Of a stretch of DNA of 64,000 nucleotides, positions 7,100 through 15,468 are shown one piece after another. A model generated the notes under the pieces. It made no database searches. It was not told the DNA's origin and saw only the letters and a list, made by a program, of their open reading frames with translations. The position numbers and the translations under genes were made by a program. The DNA comes from Lewinellaceae bacterium (GTDB taxonomy: Bacteria; Bacteroidota; Bacteroidia; Chitinophagales; Saprospiraceae). The DNA is taken from contig JADJUJ010000001.1 in NCBI GenBank assembly GCA_016710765.1, forward strand, positions 496,001 through 560,000, in the 5' to 3' direction. How positions within the stretch are numbered: the stretch's first letter is position 1; each line of letters begins with the position of its first letter.

Positions 7100-9133
7100 A
7101 TGGAACAAGAAAATAAGAACAATAAGCGTCGCGATAACGACAAGGATGATCAGCGTCGCAACGATGGTAATGAAAATGGTGGCGACAATATGCCCCGTTT
7201 CAGCTTTACCTGGATTTACATCCTGATTGGTTTAGTCCTTCTGGGCGTGCAACTTACACACGTGTTTAGTCTGGAAAGGAAAATAACCTGGGATCGCTTT
7301 GAAGAAATGGCTAAAAACGAAGACGTTGATCGTCTGCTGGTCGTCAACAACGAAGAAGCCTGGGTTTACATCAAGAAAGATAAACTAGGACAGGGCGAGT
7401 ACCAGGAAATCAAGCCTGAAGCCAAAACACTTAACCCCGACCAACCGCACTTCACCTTTAATATTGGTACTCCTGAAGTGCTACAGGATAACCTGAAGTC
7501 GCTTAACGAAGACCTTGAAAAGGGCAAAAAGCCGAAGATCTCCATAGAGTACGAAAACAGGACCAACTGGATGGCAACCCTCATGACCTGGGTATTGCCA
7601 CTGGTACTGTTTGTCGGCATCTGGTTGTTTATCCTGCGAAGGATGGGCGGCGGTGCAGGAGGGCCTGGTGGACAGATATTCAACATCGGCAAATCGAAAG
7701 CCACGTTGTTTGACAATTCTACTAAAGTAAACATCACTTTTGCCGATGTCGCTGGCCTGGACGAAGCCAAAGACGAGGTGATGGAAATTGTGGATTTTCT
7801 TAAGAATCCTAAAAAATACACTTCACTTGGCGGTAAAATACCGAAAGGCGTTCTGCTGGTAGGGCCTCCCGGTACGGGTAAAACCCTGCTGGCAAAGGCT
7901 GTTGCAGGAGAAGCAAGTGTGCCGTTCTTTTCTATCTCCGGCTCTGATTTTGTTGAAATGTTTGTGGGCGTAGGTGCTTCCCGCGTTCGCGACCTGTTCC
8001 GACAGGCCCGCGAAAAAGCCCCTTGTATTATCTTTATCGATGAGATTGATGCCATCGGTCGTGCCCGCGGACGCGGCGCCGTCCAAGGAGGTAACGATGA
8101 AAGGGAAAATACCCTGAACCAGTTGCTGGTGGAAATGGACGGATTCCCAACAGATAAAGGCGTAATCCTTATGGCGGCTACCAACCGTCCAGATATCCTG
8201 GACAATGCATTGATGCGCCCAGGGCGTTTCGACCGCCAGATAGGAATCGGCCGACCAGACCTCAACGGACGCGCCCAAATATTTGAAGTCCACATCAAAA
8301 ACATTAAAGTCGGACCCGATGTTACCCCAATTGCCCTGGCCGAAATGACGCCAGGCTTTGTCGGTGCAGATATTGCAAACGTTTGTAATGAAGCCGCCCT
8401 GATCGCTGCGCGCCGCAACAAAAAGGCCGTAGAAATGGATGATTTTAACTATGCCCTCGATAAGGTTATCGGTGGCTTGGAGAAGAAAAACAAGATTATC
8501 ACTCCGGAAGAAAAACAAATCATCGCCTACCACGAGGCCGGACACGCCATTTGTGGCTGGTTCCTGGAGTTTGCACACCCCTTGGTGAAAGTTACCATTG
8601 TACCGCGTGGACTTGCCGCCCTGGGCTATGCGCAATACCTTCCGAAAGAACAATACATTACCCGTAAGGAAAAACTGCTGGATGATATTTGCATGACCCT
8701 GGGTGGTCGCGCTGCCGAATCGGTGGTATTCAACAAGATCAGTACAGGCGCGCAGAGCGACCTTGACCACATCACACGCCTTGCCTATGAAATGGTCATC
8801 AATTTTGGCATGAGTGAGAAGGTCGGTAATGTGTCCTACTATTCCATGATAAACGACAGCTACATGCGGCCGTTCTCCGACCAGACAGCCAACCTCATCG
8901 ATCAGGAAGTTAAGGCCATGCTGGATGAGCAATACGAGCGTGCCAAGACCCTGTTGCGCGACAAACGCAAAGAACTGGATACCCTGGCCAACGCCTTGCT
9001 CGAAAAAGAGGTACTGCACCGCACAGATCTGGAAGAAATAATAGGGAAACGCCCCTTTATCGACTCAACACCCGGTGAAAGTGCACACGTGATTGCTGTG
9101 ACGCCGAAAACAGAAGAGGAAGACGAAGATTAA
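7100..9133 (+). CDS. ftsH: ATP-dependent zinc metalloprotease FtsH
   Basis: A 677-residue membrane AAA+ protease that degrades misfolded and regulatory membrane and cytosolic proteins. Two membrane segments bracket a periplasmic domain (about residues 36-55 and 155-178). Walker A GPPGTGKT is at 255-262, Walker B is IIFIDEIDAIG, the second region of homology is ATNRPDILDNALMRPGRFDR, and the zinc site HEAGH is at 478-482. The N-terminus has about 30 extra, highly charged residues (MEQENKNNKRRDNDKDDQRR) ahead of the first membrane helix. The gene ends at a bidirectional terminator. Confidence 0.97.
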   Translation: MEQENKNNKRRDNDKDDQRRNDGNENGGDNMPRFSFTWIYILIGLVLLGVQLTHVFSLERKITWDRFEEMAKNEDVDRLLVVNNEEAWVYIKKDKLGQGEYQEIKPEAKTLNPDQPHFTFNIGTPEVLQDNLKSLNEDLEKGKKPKISIEYENRTNWMATLMTWVLPLVLFVGIWLFILRRMGGGAGGPGGQIFNIGKSKATLFDNSTKVNITFADVAGLDEAKDEVMEIVDFLKNPKKYTSLGGKIPKGVLLVGPPGTGKTLLAKAVAGEASVPFFSISGSDFVEMFVGVGASRVRDLFRQAREKAPCIIFIDEIDAIGRARGRGAVQGGNDERENTLNQLLVEMDGFPTDKGVILMAATNRPDILDNALMRPGRFDRQIGIGRPDLNGRAQIFEVHIKNIKVGPDVTPIALAEMTPGFVGADIANVCNEAALIAARRNKKAVEMDDFNYALDKVIGGLEKKNKIITPEEKQIIAYHEAGHAICGWFLEFAHPLVKVTIVPRGLAALGYAQYLPKEQYITRKEKLLDDICMTLGGRAAESVVFNKISTGAQSDLDHITRLAYEMVINFGMSEKVGNVSYYSMINDSYMRPFSDQTANLIDQEVKAMLDEQYERAKTLLRDKRKELDTLANALLEKEVLHRTDLEEIIGKRPFIDSTPGESAHVIAVTPKTEEEDED

Positions 9134-9146
9134 ACAATAACGGGTA

Positions 9147-9194
9147 ATAAAAAAAGCGGGTTGAAACCATATGGTTTCAACCCGCTTTTTTTAT
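9147..9194. terminator. bidirectional terminator, perfect 48-bp palindrome
   Basis: The two 24-base halves (9147-9170 and 9171-9194) are exact reverse complements with no spacer. The GC part GCGGGTTGAAACC is flanked by A7 on the left and T7 on the right, so the hairpin followed by U residues forms on both strands. It serves ftsH from the left and the NlpC/P60 gene from the right. Confidence 0.92.
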
Positions 9195-9215
9195 CCCAAT
9201 GTTATTTATGAAATT

Positions 9216-9776
9216 TTATTCTGCAATGTAGTCCAATGGCTGAACCTGTGCAGAAATGATGTCCCGGGCGTAAAGGATGCGCGGCTTCCAATAAGAAGAC
9301 TTCAAAATATTCTCTACAATAACACCCCGGCTGCAGGTACTGTGTACACAAAAGACACCTTCTGCATTGCGCTCCACAACCATAGCAACGTGCTGAATCC
9401 GGCTTCCCCGGCCAAAGAACACCAGATCACCTGGCTGTACCTTATCGAGCAGTATACGGTCGCCCTGACGGGCCTGCAGCGCTGAACTGGCAGAAGCCTG
9501 CACATCAAACTCTTTCAATACATAACTGGTAAAGCCGGAACAATCAAATCCGGTCTGAGGGCTGCGTCCGGCATATCGGTAGTGTATGCCCTGATATTGT
9601 TGTGCATACCCGGTAATACGCTCCCGCAATTGGAAAATTTCGGAGGAATTTTCCGAAACGTTATTATCGCCACCATGCCGGCCACTGTCGAATGCAGAAG
9701 CGATAAAGAATATGCCGGTAAAGAAAAGAACAAGAAGGGTTTGAGGTATTTTACTTAAAAAACTAGCTTCGGGCAT
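9216..9776 (-). CDS. NlpC/P60 (C40) family peptidase
   Basis: A 186-residue exported cysteine peptidase of the NlpC/P60 family, which cleaves gamma-D-glutamyl bonds in peptidoglycan stem peptides. A hydrophobic signal or anchor spans residues 11-28. The catalytic cysteine is in TGFDCSGFTSYVL (C79) and the histidine in RIQHVAMVVE (H129); RYAGRSP before the cysteine and QPGDLVFFG between them are typical. There is no SH3 domain or LysM repeat, so it is a short, catalytic-only member. A Bacteroidota promoter sits about 130 bp upstream and a shared terminator downstream, so it is transcribed alone. Confidence 0.88.
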   Translation of the reverse strand: MPEASFLSKIPQTLLVLFFTGIFFIASAFDSGRHGGDNNVSENSSEIFQLRERITGYAQQYQGIHYRYAGRSPQTGFDCSGFTSYVLKEFDVQASASSALQARQGDRILLDKVQPGDLVFFGRGSRIQHVAMVVERNAEGVFCVHSTCSRGVIVENILKSSYWKPRILYARDIISAQVQPLDYIAE

Positions 9777-9908
9777 TGCCGTATTGGTTTCGTGAACGAT
9801 AAAAACGGTTCCAAAAGGTATCGGAAAAGTTGTCCGGCCTTATTGGATGATTAAAAAAATAGCCTTATTAAGGGGAATAAATGGCCATTTACAGCCATTC
9901 TTGCGACA

Positions 9909-9916
9909 CAAAGATA
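9909..9916 (-). promoter_or_regulatory. TAnnTTTG promoter element for the NlpC/P60 gene
   Basis: The minus strand reads TATCTTTG here, an exact match to the Bacteroidota -7 consensus. No clear TTG is found about 20 bases upstream of it. The stretch 9777-10056 contains no gene. Confidence 0.5.
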
Positions 9917-10056
9917 GCAATTTTCTTGAAATGAAGCCATTTTTACCAACCGGGTTGTTAACGAATTCCTAACCCCCTGCACCATACGTTGTAGGGCCTT
10001 TCCCAATTGTATTCATGCAAAAGGCCTATTATTCCAAACGACCCGTGTATGGGAAA

Positions 10057-10827
10057 TCAAAAAACCTCAAAATCATCGGCATCGTTCAAAAATGGGAACT
10101 GTTGGCGATACTGCCGAAGCGCTTCCAGGGATAGTGTTCCGGTAAAAAGGCCTGGCTCACCCGATATTCGGCACATAACCTGTCCAGAAAAGTCGATGAG
10201 GGAAGAATCACCATTGTAAGCGAGCCCTTTCCCGTCGTGGCCGACAATATTGACACCAGCAAGATATGCCTGATTCTCTATGGCGCGGGCCTCCAGCAAC
10301 GTACGCCAATGGTGTGCCCGACGGTCGGGCCAGTTTGCAACCAGCACCAGCAAATCATACCGATCTGTTTTCTGCTGCCGCAACCAAACCGGAAAACGAA
10401 GGTCGTAACATACCATAGGGCAAATACGCCAGCCTTTCCATTCCACCAGCAAACGCTCGCGCCCACGGGTAAAAACCTCGTGCTCGCCGGCCAGGGAAAA
10501 ACCATGGCGTTTGTCGTAATACTGGTAGCTGCCGTTCGGATACATCCATACCATCCGATTGTAATAATGACCATCCTCCAGGCAGATAAAACTTCCTGTA
10601 ACGACAGCGCCAATATCCGCTGCTTGTTCAGACAGCCAGTTCACGGTCGGGCCCTCCATGGGTTCTGCCAGCACTCTGGCATTCATGCTAAAGCCCGTCG
10701 TAAACATTTCGGGAAGGACCACGATATCCGTTACACTTTTGAGCGCATTCATTTTTTGGGCAAGCATAGCGCGATTGGCTACGGGGTCTTCCCAATGCAG
10801 TGCTGTTTGCAGGATGCTGATTTGCAT
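10057..10827 (-). CDS. omega-amidase (nitrilase superfamily, YafV type)
   Basis: A 256-residue carbon-nitrogen hydrolase. The nitrilase triad is visible: Glu40 (VLPEMFTTGF), Lys106 (YYDKRHGFSLAGEHEVF) and Cys140 (PMVCYDLRFPVWLR). The wording around Lys and Cys is that of the YafV/omega-amidase branch, which hydrolyses 2-oxoglutaramate and 2-oxosuccinamate, removing by-products of transaminase side reactions. The ATG at 10827 is preferred to an upstream in-frame TTG at 10836, which would overlap the receptor stop. The gene starts 5 bp after the TonB receptor stop codon, so the two are probably co-transcribed with the transporter and nadK upstream. Confidence 0.9.
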   Translation of the reverse strand: MQISILQTALHWEDPVANRAMLAQKMNALKSVTDIVVLPEMFTTGFSMNARVLAEPMEGPTVNWLSEQAADIGAVVTGSFICLEDGHYYNRMVWMYPNGSYQYYDKRHGFSLAGEHEVFTRGRERLLVEWKGWRICPMVCYDLRFPVWLRQQKTDRYDLLVLVANWPDRRAHHWRTLLEARAIENQAYLAGVNIVGHDGKGLAYNGDSSLIDFSGQVMCRISGEPGLFTGTLSLEALRQYRQQFPFLNDADDFEVF

Positions 10828-10832
10828 AAAAT

Positions 10833-13234
10833 TCAATTCATATTGTAATTAACACCAAAACGCACAATCCGCCCTTGCTGCGGATTGTAGCCCAAATCGT
10901 CGGGTGTTCCGGTAGCATCAAGCCCAGCATAATGCCGGTTAAAGACATTCAAAACATGGCAATACAGCAGGAAATGGTTGTTCATATAATATCGAAACAT
11001 GAAATCCCAACTCCTAAACTTCGGGTAACTTTGTTCACTATCGCTCCGCTGGTAAACATCCTGATAAGCCAACGCCTTGCTCTTGACCCCCGTCTGACGA
11101 TTAGAAGCAAACATCAGATGCGTTTTTTCACCCTGGATCTGCAAGCGAAACTGCGTAGTCCAACGCGGCATGTTCAGTACATCATCGAAGCGCTTCGCGC
11201 CATAGCGCTCCGAGCCACGGGCATATTGAATATAACTCTCCAACCGCACACGAGCTTTTCGTTCACCTTTATCACCCATGCTGATGGGAAATGAACCGGT
11301 ATCCCAATGGAAATTAGACTGTGCGCCCCAGGTTTGTTGCGATAACCCCGGGGTATTGGCATAACCGTACAACCAAAATGAATCCTGCAGGACGGGGTTG
11401 TATACCCGTTGTAAAACGCCCGGCCGGGAAATATTGTAAACATGTTGACCAAAAGCACTGAGATCAAACATCACAGTACCCGTATGATAACGAATACCCG
11501 TCTCCAGATTTTGCAACCGTGTAGGCAAATGTTGTGCAAGCGCCGCATCAGGAGAGGCACTCAGTCCATCGTTTATGGTAAAAGTATTCACTGATTCGTA
11601 TAAAGATGCCCTCCGGATTCCTTTGGCATACGTAACACGAAACATCCAGCTGCTGTCAATGCGGTAGGAGAGCGTCAACCTTGGCAGCAATTCTGGGTTT
11701 TCCTGATTGGCAAAGTAGAAGCCGTTGCTTCCGAGTATTCGAAAATGTTTGTACTTCCAATCAAATTGAACAAATGCATTGACATCCCAGATGGTGCCTG
11801 CCACTGGCTGGTAAAGATCATTGGCCTGTGTGGAGTTCCAGCAATGCCATTTCCCCGCAAATCCAGTTCCACTGGAAACCGGAAATGGCCCAGCAGCGGT
11901 GCACCGGTACCCAAGTTAAATTGTGCCCCTACATCAGCGGAAAAGGATTCTGATACCGCCGTATGCAAGATGGATTCAAGCCTCCCATCAAGCCCGTTGG
12001 CGGTATAATACCGTTCCTGAGAATTGTAATTGTTGTAAATGGTTTTTAGCACCTGCTGCCGATCATCAGGACTGGTAATGTTTGAGATTTGGGTTGCGTA
12101 CAGGGCCGTGCTTAACCCATCAAAAATATAAGAGGCTGTTGCATTTTTATCAACCTGGTACCGAAGCACGGAAAAGTTATTGGTTATGCCGTAACGCCTC
12201 CGGTTGATTTTAAAACCTAAGGCATACGTTTCCAACCGGTCGGTCAATACACTTGATGGATTCGACCAGGATTGCGCCAGTGGGCTGGTCCCCAGTCCAC
12301 TAAAATCGCTCCTGCTCATCCGGTTATAGTTGAAGTGCAAGCCTTTCAAGGTGAAATTTGCCCCAAACATTCGACTTTCCTGTGGGATGGGAATTATTTT
12401 TGGGATACTGTCCACGGAACCAAAACCTGCCGTCCGGTAATTGCCCGGTGACTGCAAGTAAACACTTTTATCAAGCCCAAAAGGAAGGTATCGGTTGGTA
12501 TTGTACAGGCTTTGATCGTAGAAAATATCGGTTTCGCTGCGCACCGTGCTGCTGCCGTACAGACTGAACCGAAGAATTCGTTTGTCTTTCCCCAATTTAC
12601 CCCCCAGCATAAGGTCCAGGCTGTTGTAACCCTGGGTGCCAAACCCAAGATCTGCCTGGGTAAAAATAGGACGTTCTGTTTCCTTTAAGATGATGTTGAC
12701 GACGCCAGCACAGGCTTCGTTACCATACAACGCAGCGGCAGGGCCATAGTAAACCTCAATTCGCTCCGCCTGTCGAATCGGGAGTTGGGCGGCAACCGGA
12801 AGCCCATTGACCACCGTGGGTTTTATGGGTATATCGTTGATCAATATTTTGACAAAACTGTTCCCCGGAAGCCCACGCATCATAAAAGTTTCACCTTCCG
12901 CGGCATTGCCCGGTTGGGAAACCCGAATACCTGGTGCTGCCCTTAACACGTCCACCAGCGTAACATATCCATTGAGTAAAATATCATCGGCGGTAATGAT
13001 CCAAACATAATACGGTAAATCCTGGATGGGCTCTGCCGTCCGGGTTGCAGTCACCACAACGCGTTGCCGTCCACTGGTCTTTCGGGTCAACAGATCTTTG
13101 ATACCCAATCGTTCGGGACGTAATTGCAACGAACTGTCGCTTTGTGCCCACCCCTGAAGGGAACACAACAACAGCACCCAAACCAAAATCCTTGCTTTAT
13201 TCCAAAATACCATCTTTTGGGCGTTTTTTTCCAT
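10833..13234 (-). pseudogene. TonB-dependent receptor, one frameshift
   Basis: The first frame (13234 down to 11675) has a signal peptide, a plug domain (VVVTATRTAEPIQDLPYYVW; DVLRAAPGIRVSQPGNAAEG; ERIEVYYGPAAALYGNEACA) and half of a barrel. The rest of the barrel continues in another frame from about 11830 to the stop at 10833 (VQFDWKYKHFRILGSNGFYF, final HYAGLDATGTPDDLGY...). Joining ...NGIAGTP to TQANDLYQPVAGTIWDVNAF near 11825-11835 restores a receptor of about 800 residues. The start overlaps the transporter stop (TAATG), suggesting translational coupling. The ligand is unknown. No homopolymer is present at the break, but one missing base explains it. Confidence 0.85.
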
Positions 13235-14367
13235 TATTCTAGCTTCGCATTTTCCACCGCACTTTCTTTTTCCTTCATGCTTTGGGTCAGCTTTTTCACC
13301 AGTTTGAATTCACTGAAAAAGATGCTGGCAATGACGCGTAAAACCGTATAAACAGGAATACCCAGCACCATTCCGATCACACCACCCAATTTTGCCGCAA
13401 TGAGGGTTACCAGAAAAATTTCTAGTGGGTGCGCTTTTACACTCTTGGAAAAAATAACCGGCGCAAGAAAGTTGTTGTCGGTAAATTGCGTAGCCCCGAA
13501 GGCGAACAATACCTTGAGCAACAATGGGCCCAGTGCGTCGAATTCCATGTCAAGATGAGACGAAACGGTAATAAAAGAGGCAAAAATGGCACCCATAATT
13601 GGTCCAACATATGGTACCACATTCAATAAACCGCCAAAGGCCCCGATCAACAAGGCATTTTCGACCCCCATAATCCAAAGCAACAGGGATAAAATGGTAG
13701 TAAAAAATGCAATTTGGATCACCAGTCCTCCAAAATACCGGGTCAGCATTTTACTCGATTCTTCGATGGTACGCATGACTTTGTCTTCGAGCTCATTGGG
13801 TACCAGCGAACGAAGCATCCCATTGAACAGGTTACTGTCTTTCAAAAAGAAAAAGAGGATAAAGGTCACCACCGCAAAAGTCACCAAAAGGCTGCCTGCC
13901 GCGGATATCACTGTGGTAACGACATCACCCAGCAGGGTCGGTTTAAAAACGGTGCTCAACAGCATTTGTATTCGTGTACTCAGGCTTTCACCCTGTTCCA
14001 GCAAACCGTAACGGTGCAGGCTTTGATCTAAATCGGCAAAGGGCTGTTCCAATTTTTGGCCCAAAGCAGCGTAGTCCACCCCAGCCAGGTTGCGCGTTTG
14101 TTCCACAATGGTGGGCACGAACAATAGAATGATGCACGCGATGAACAGATAAAACCCCAGGATGGTCATGACAGCTGCGCCCGCAGCGCCCATTTTCCAG
14201 CGACGGAAGCGGATCTTATTTTGCAAGAAATTCATCAGCGGGCGACCAAGCATAGACAGCACCCAAGCCAATAAAATATAGGTAAGAATGTCCGAAAAAT
14301 AATAGACAATAGCGCCCAGAACAAGCGCACCGATTAGCCAAAGCCAGATTCTGTTTTTAGGATACAT
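13234..14367 (-). CDS. AI-2E family transporter (PerM type)
   Basis: A 377-residue polytopic membrane protein with about seven to eight hydrophobic segments: paired helices near residues 9-40, one at 60-85, a long soluble stretch, then helices at about 153-175, 210-235 and 240-330. The conserved segment NVVPYVGPIMGAIFASF and the later HPLEIFLVTLIAAKLGGVIG...GIPVYTVLRVI identify the AI-2E/PerM family. Members have been linked to autoinducer-2 export or Na+/H+ exchange, but the substrate here is not predictable. It lies 19 bp after nadK, and its stop codon overlaps the start of the TonB receptor. Confidence 0.9.
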   Translation of the reverse strand: MYPKNRIWLWLIGALVLGAIVYYFSDILTYILLAWVLSMLGRPLMNFLQNKIRFRRWKMGAAGAAVMTILGFYLFIACIILLFVPTIVEQTRNLAGVDYAALGQKLEQPFADLDQSLHRYGLLEQGESLSTRIQMLLSTVFKPTLLGDVVTTVISAAGSLLVTFAVVTFILFFFLKDSNLFNGMLRSLVPNELEDKVMRTIEESSKMLTRYFGGLVIQIAFFTTILSLLLWIMGVENALLIGAFGGLLNVVPYVGPIMGAIFASFITVSSHLDMEFDALGPLLLKVLFAFGATQFTDNNFLAPVIFSKSVKAHPLEIFLVTLIAAKLGGVIGMVLGIPVYTVLRVIASIFFSEFKLVKKLTQSMKEKESAVENAKLE

Positions 14368-14386
14368 GACGGCAAAGAGGGTTTGG

Positions 14387-15268
14387 TTAGTTGCGAATAT
14401 CAGATCCCCAGGCCAGTTTGTCGCGTATGGTTTTCAAAAAGCTTTCATCCTGCAATTGAATGAAGCGGATACCAAAGTCGTTTTTCCGAACAGCCAATTG
14501 GTGCTGTGCGCCTATGAGCTCAAAGCGGGAGTCAAGCGTACAAATGAAGTTATCGCCCCGCCCCTCCACTTCAAAAGACAGGACGGATTCGTCGGAAATG
14601 ACCACCGGGCGAACATTAAGGTTATGCGGCGCAACCGGGGTAATCACAAAGTTGCCGGAATTCGGAAATACAATTGGTCCACCACAACTCAAAGAGTAAC
14701 CCGTACTGCCCGTCGGCGTAGCGATGATAATTCCATCTGCCCAATAGGAGTTCAAATAGTCGCCATTCAAAAAAGTATGAATGGTAATCATAGAAGAGGT
14801 ATCCCGTTTCAGCAATGTACAATCATTGAGCGCAAAAGGTAAATCCCCAAACACGGGAGGGTTGCTTTCCAGGTAAAGCATCACACGCTCCTCAGTGGTG
14901 TATTGCCCACGGGCCAGCTTGGCAATGGCACTCTGAATGTTCTTTTTCTCCGTGCTGGCCAAAAAACCCATCCGGCCCAGGTTAAACCCCAACATCGGAA
15001 CTCCCGAATCACGCACCAGGGTCACCGCATTGAGCATCGTACCATCTCCGCCCAGAACAAGCACAAAATCAATCCGATGAACCCTGAAATCAAGGTAGTC
15101 ATCAAATTTCGCATAAGGACCCGGAAAATTAACTGCGGCTTCAATATCGTTCAGGTAATTGGTATAGATATACGTAGTGATGCCCTGTGCATACAGCGCA
15201 TCAAATACCTCCTGAATAAAAGGTAAATCCTTGTCCTTGTATTGTTTACCGTAAACGACGACCTGCAT
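14387..15268 (-). CDS. nadK: NAD kinase
   Basis: A 293-residue cytoplasmic enzyme that phosphorylates NAD to NADP, the only route to NADP. The nucleotide-binding motif GGDGTMLNAV begins at residue 73, followed by FNLGRMGFLAS. The second family motif is TPTGSTGYSLSCGGPIV, and the C-terminal domain carries the expected PVAPHNLNVRPVVISDES. Length and motifs are normal for the family. It is the first gene of a tight minus-strand run (nadK, transporter, receptor, omega-amidase) with 19-bp, overlapping and 5-bp junctions. Confidence 0.95.
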   Translation of the reverse strand: MQVVVYGKQYKDKDLPFIQEVFDALYAQGITTYIYTNYLNDIEAAVNFPGPYAKFDDYLDFRVHRIDFVLVLGGDGTMLNAVTLVRDSGVPMLGFNLGRMGFLASTEKKNIQSAIAKLARGQYTTEERVMLYLESNPPVFGDLPFALNDCTLLKRDTSSMITIHTFLNGDYLNSYWADGIIIATPTGSTGYSLSCGGPIVFPNSGNFVITPVAPHNLNVRPVVISDESVLSFEVEGRGDNFICTLDSRFELIGAQHQLAVRKNDFGIRFIQLQDESFLKTIRDKLAWGSDIRN

Positions 15269-15379
15269 ATGGGAACGGGTAAATTCAGCGCCAAGTTAGC
15301 ATAAAATCCCTGGAATTGTCAAAATGCAGTACGTCCTTCTAAAGATAACGGGAGAAGCCGGTAAAATTGTCAAAAATGC

Positions 15380-15387
15380 TACCTTTG
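15380..15387 (+). promoter_or_regulatory. TAnnTTTG promoter element for the PBP1A gene
   Basis: TACCTTTG matches the Bacteroidota -7 consensus exactly, about 80 bp before the start codon. The expected -33 TTG is not well placed (one lies only about 12 bases upstream). Confidence 0.45.
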
Positions 15388-15468
15388 TCGTTGTTCCATT
15401 TGAAAGATCAGACTGGGGCGCATCCACCCAAAGCGGTCTGTTGCTGTTCATTTGGCAGTTAAAAGTAT

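Noticed and set aside
7366..9019. Long minus-strand frames (351 and 398 codons) over ftsH
   Set aside because: They lie entirely opposite a gene with complete FtsH motifs and have no domain signature; they follow from codon use on the other strand.
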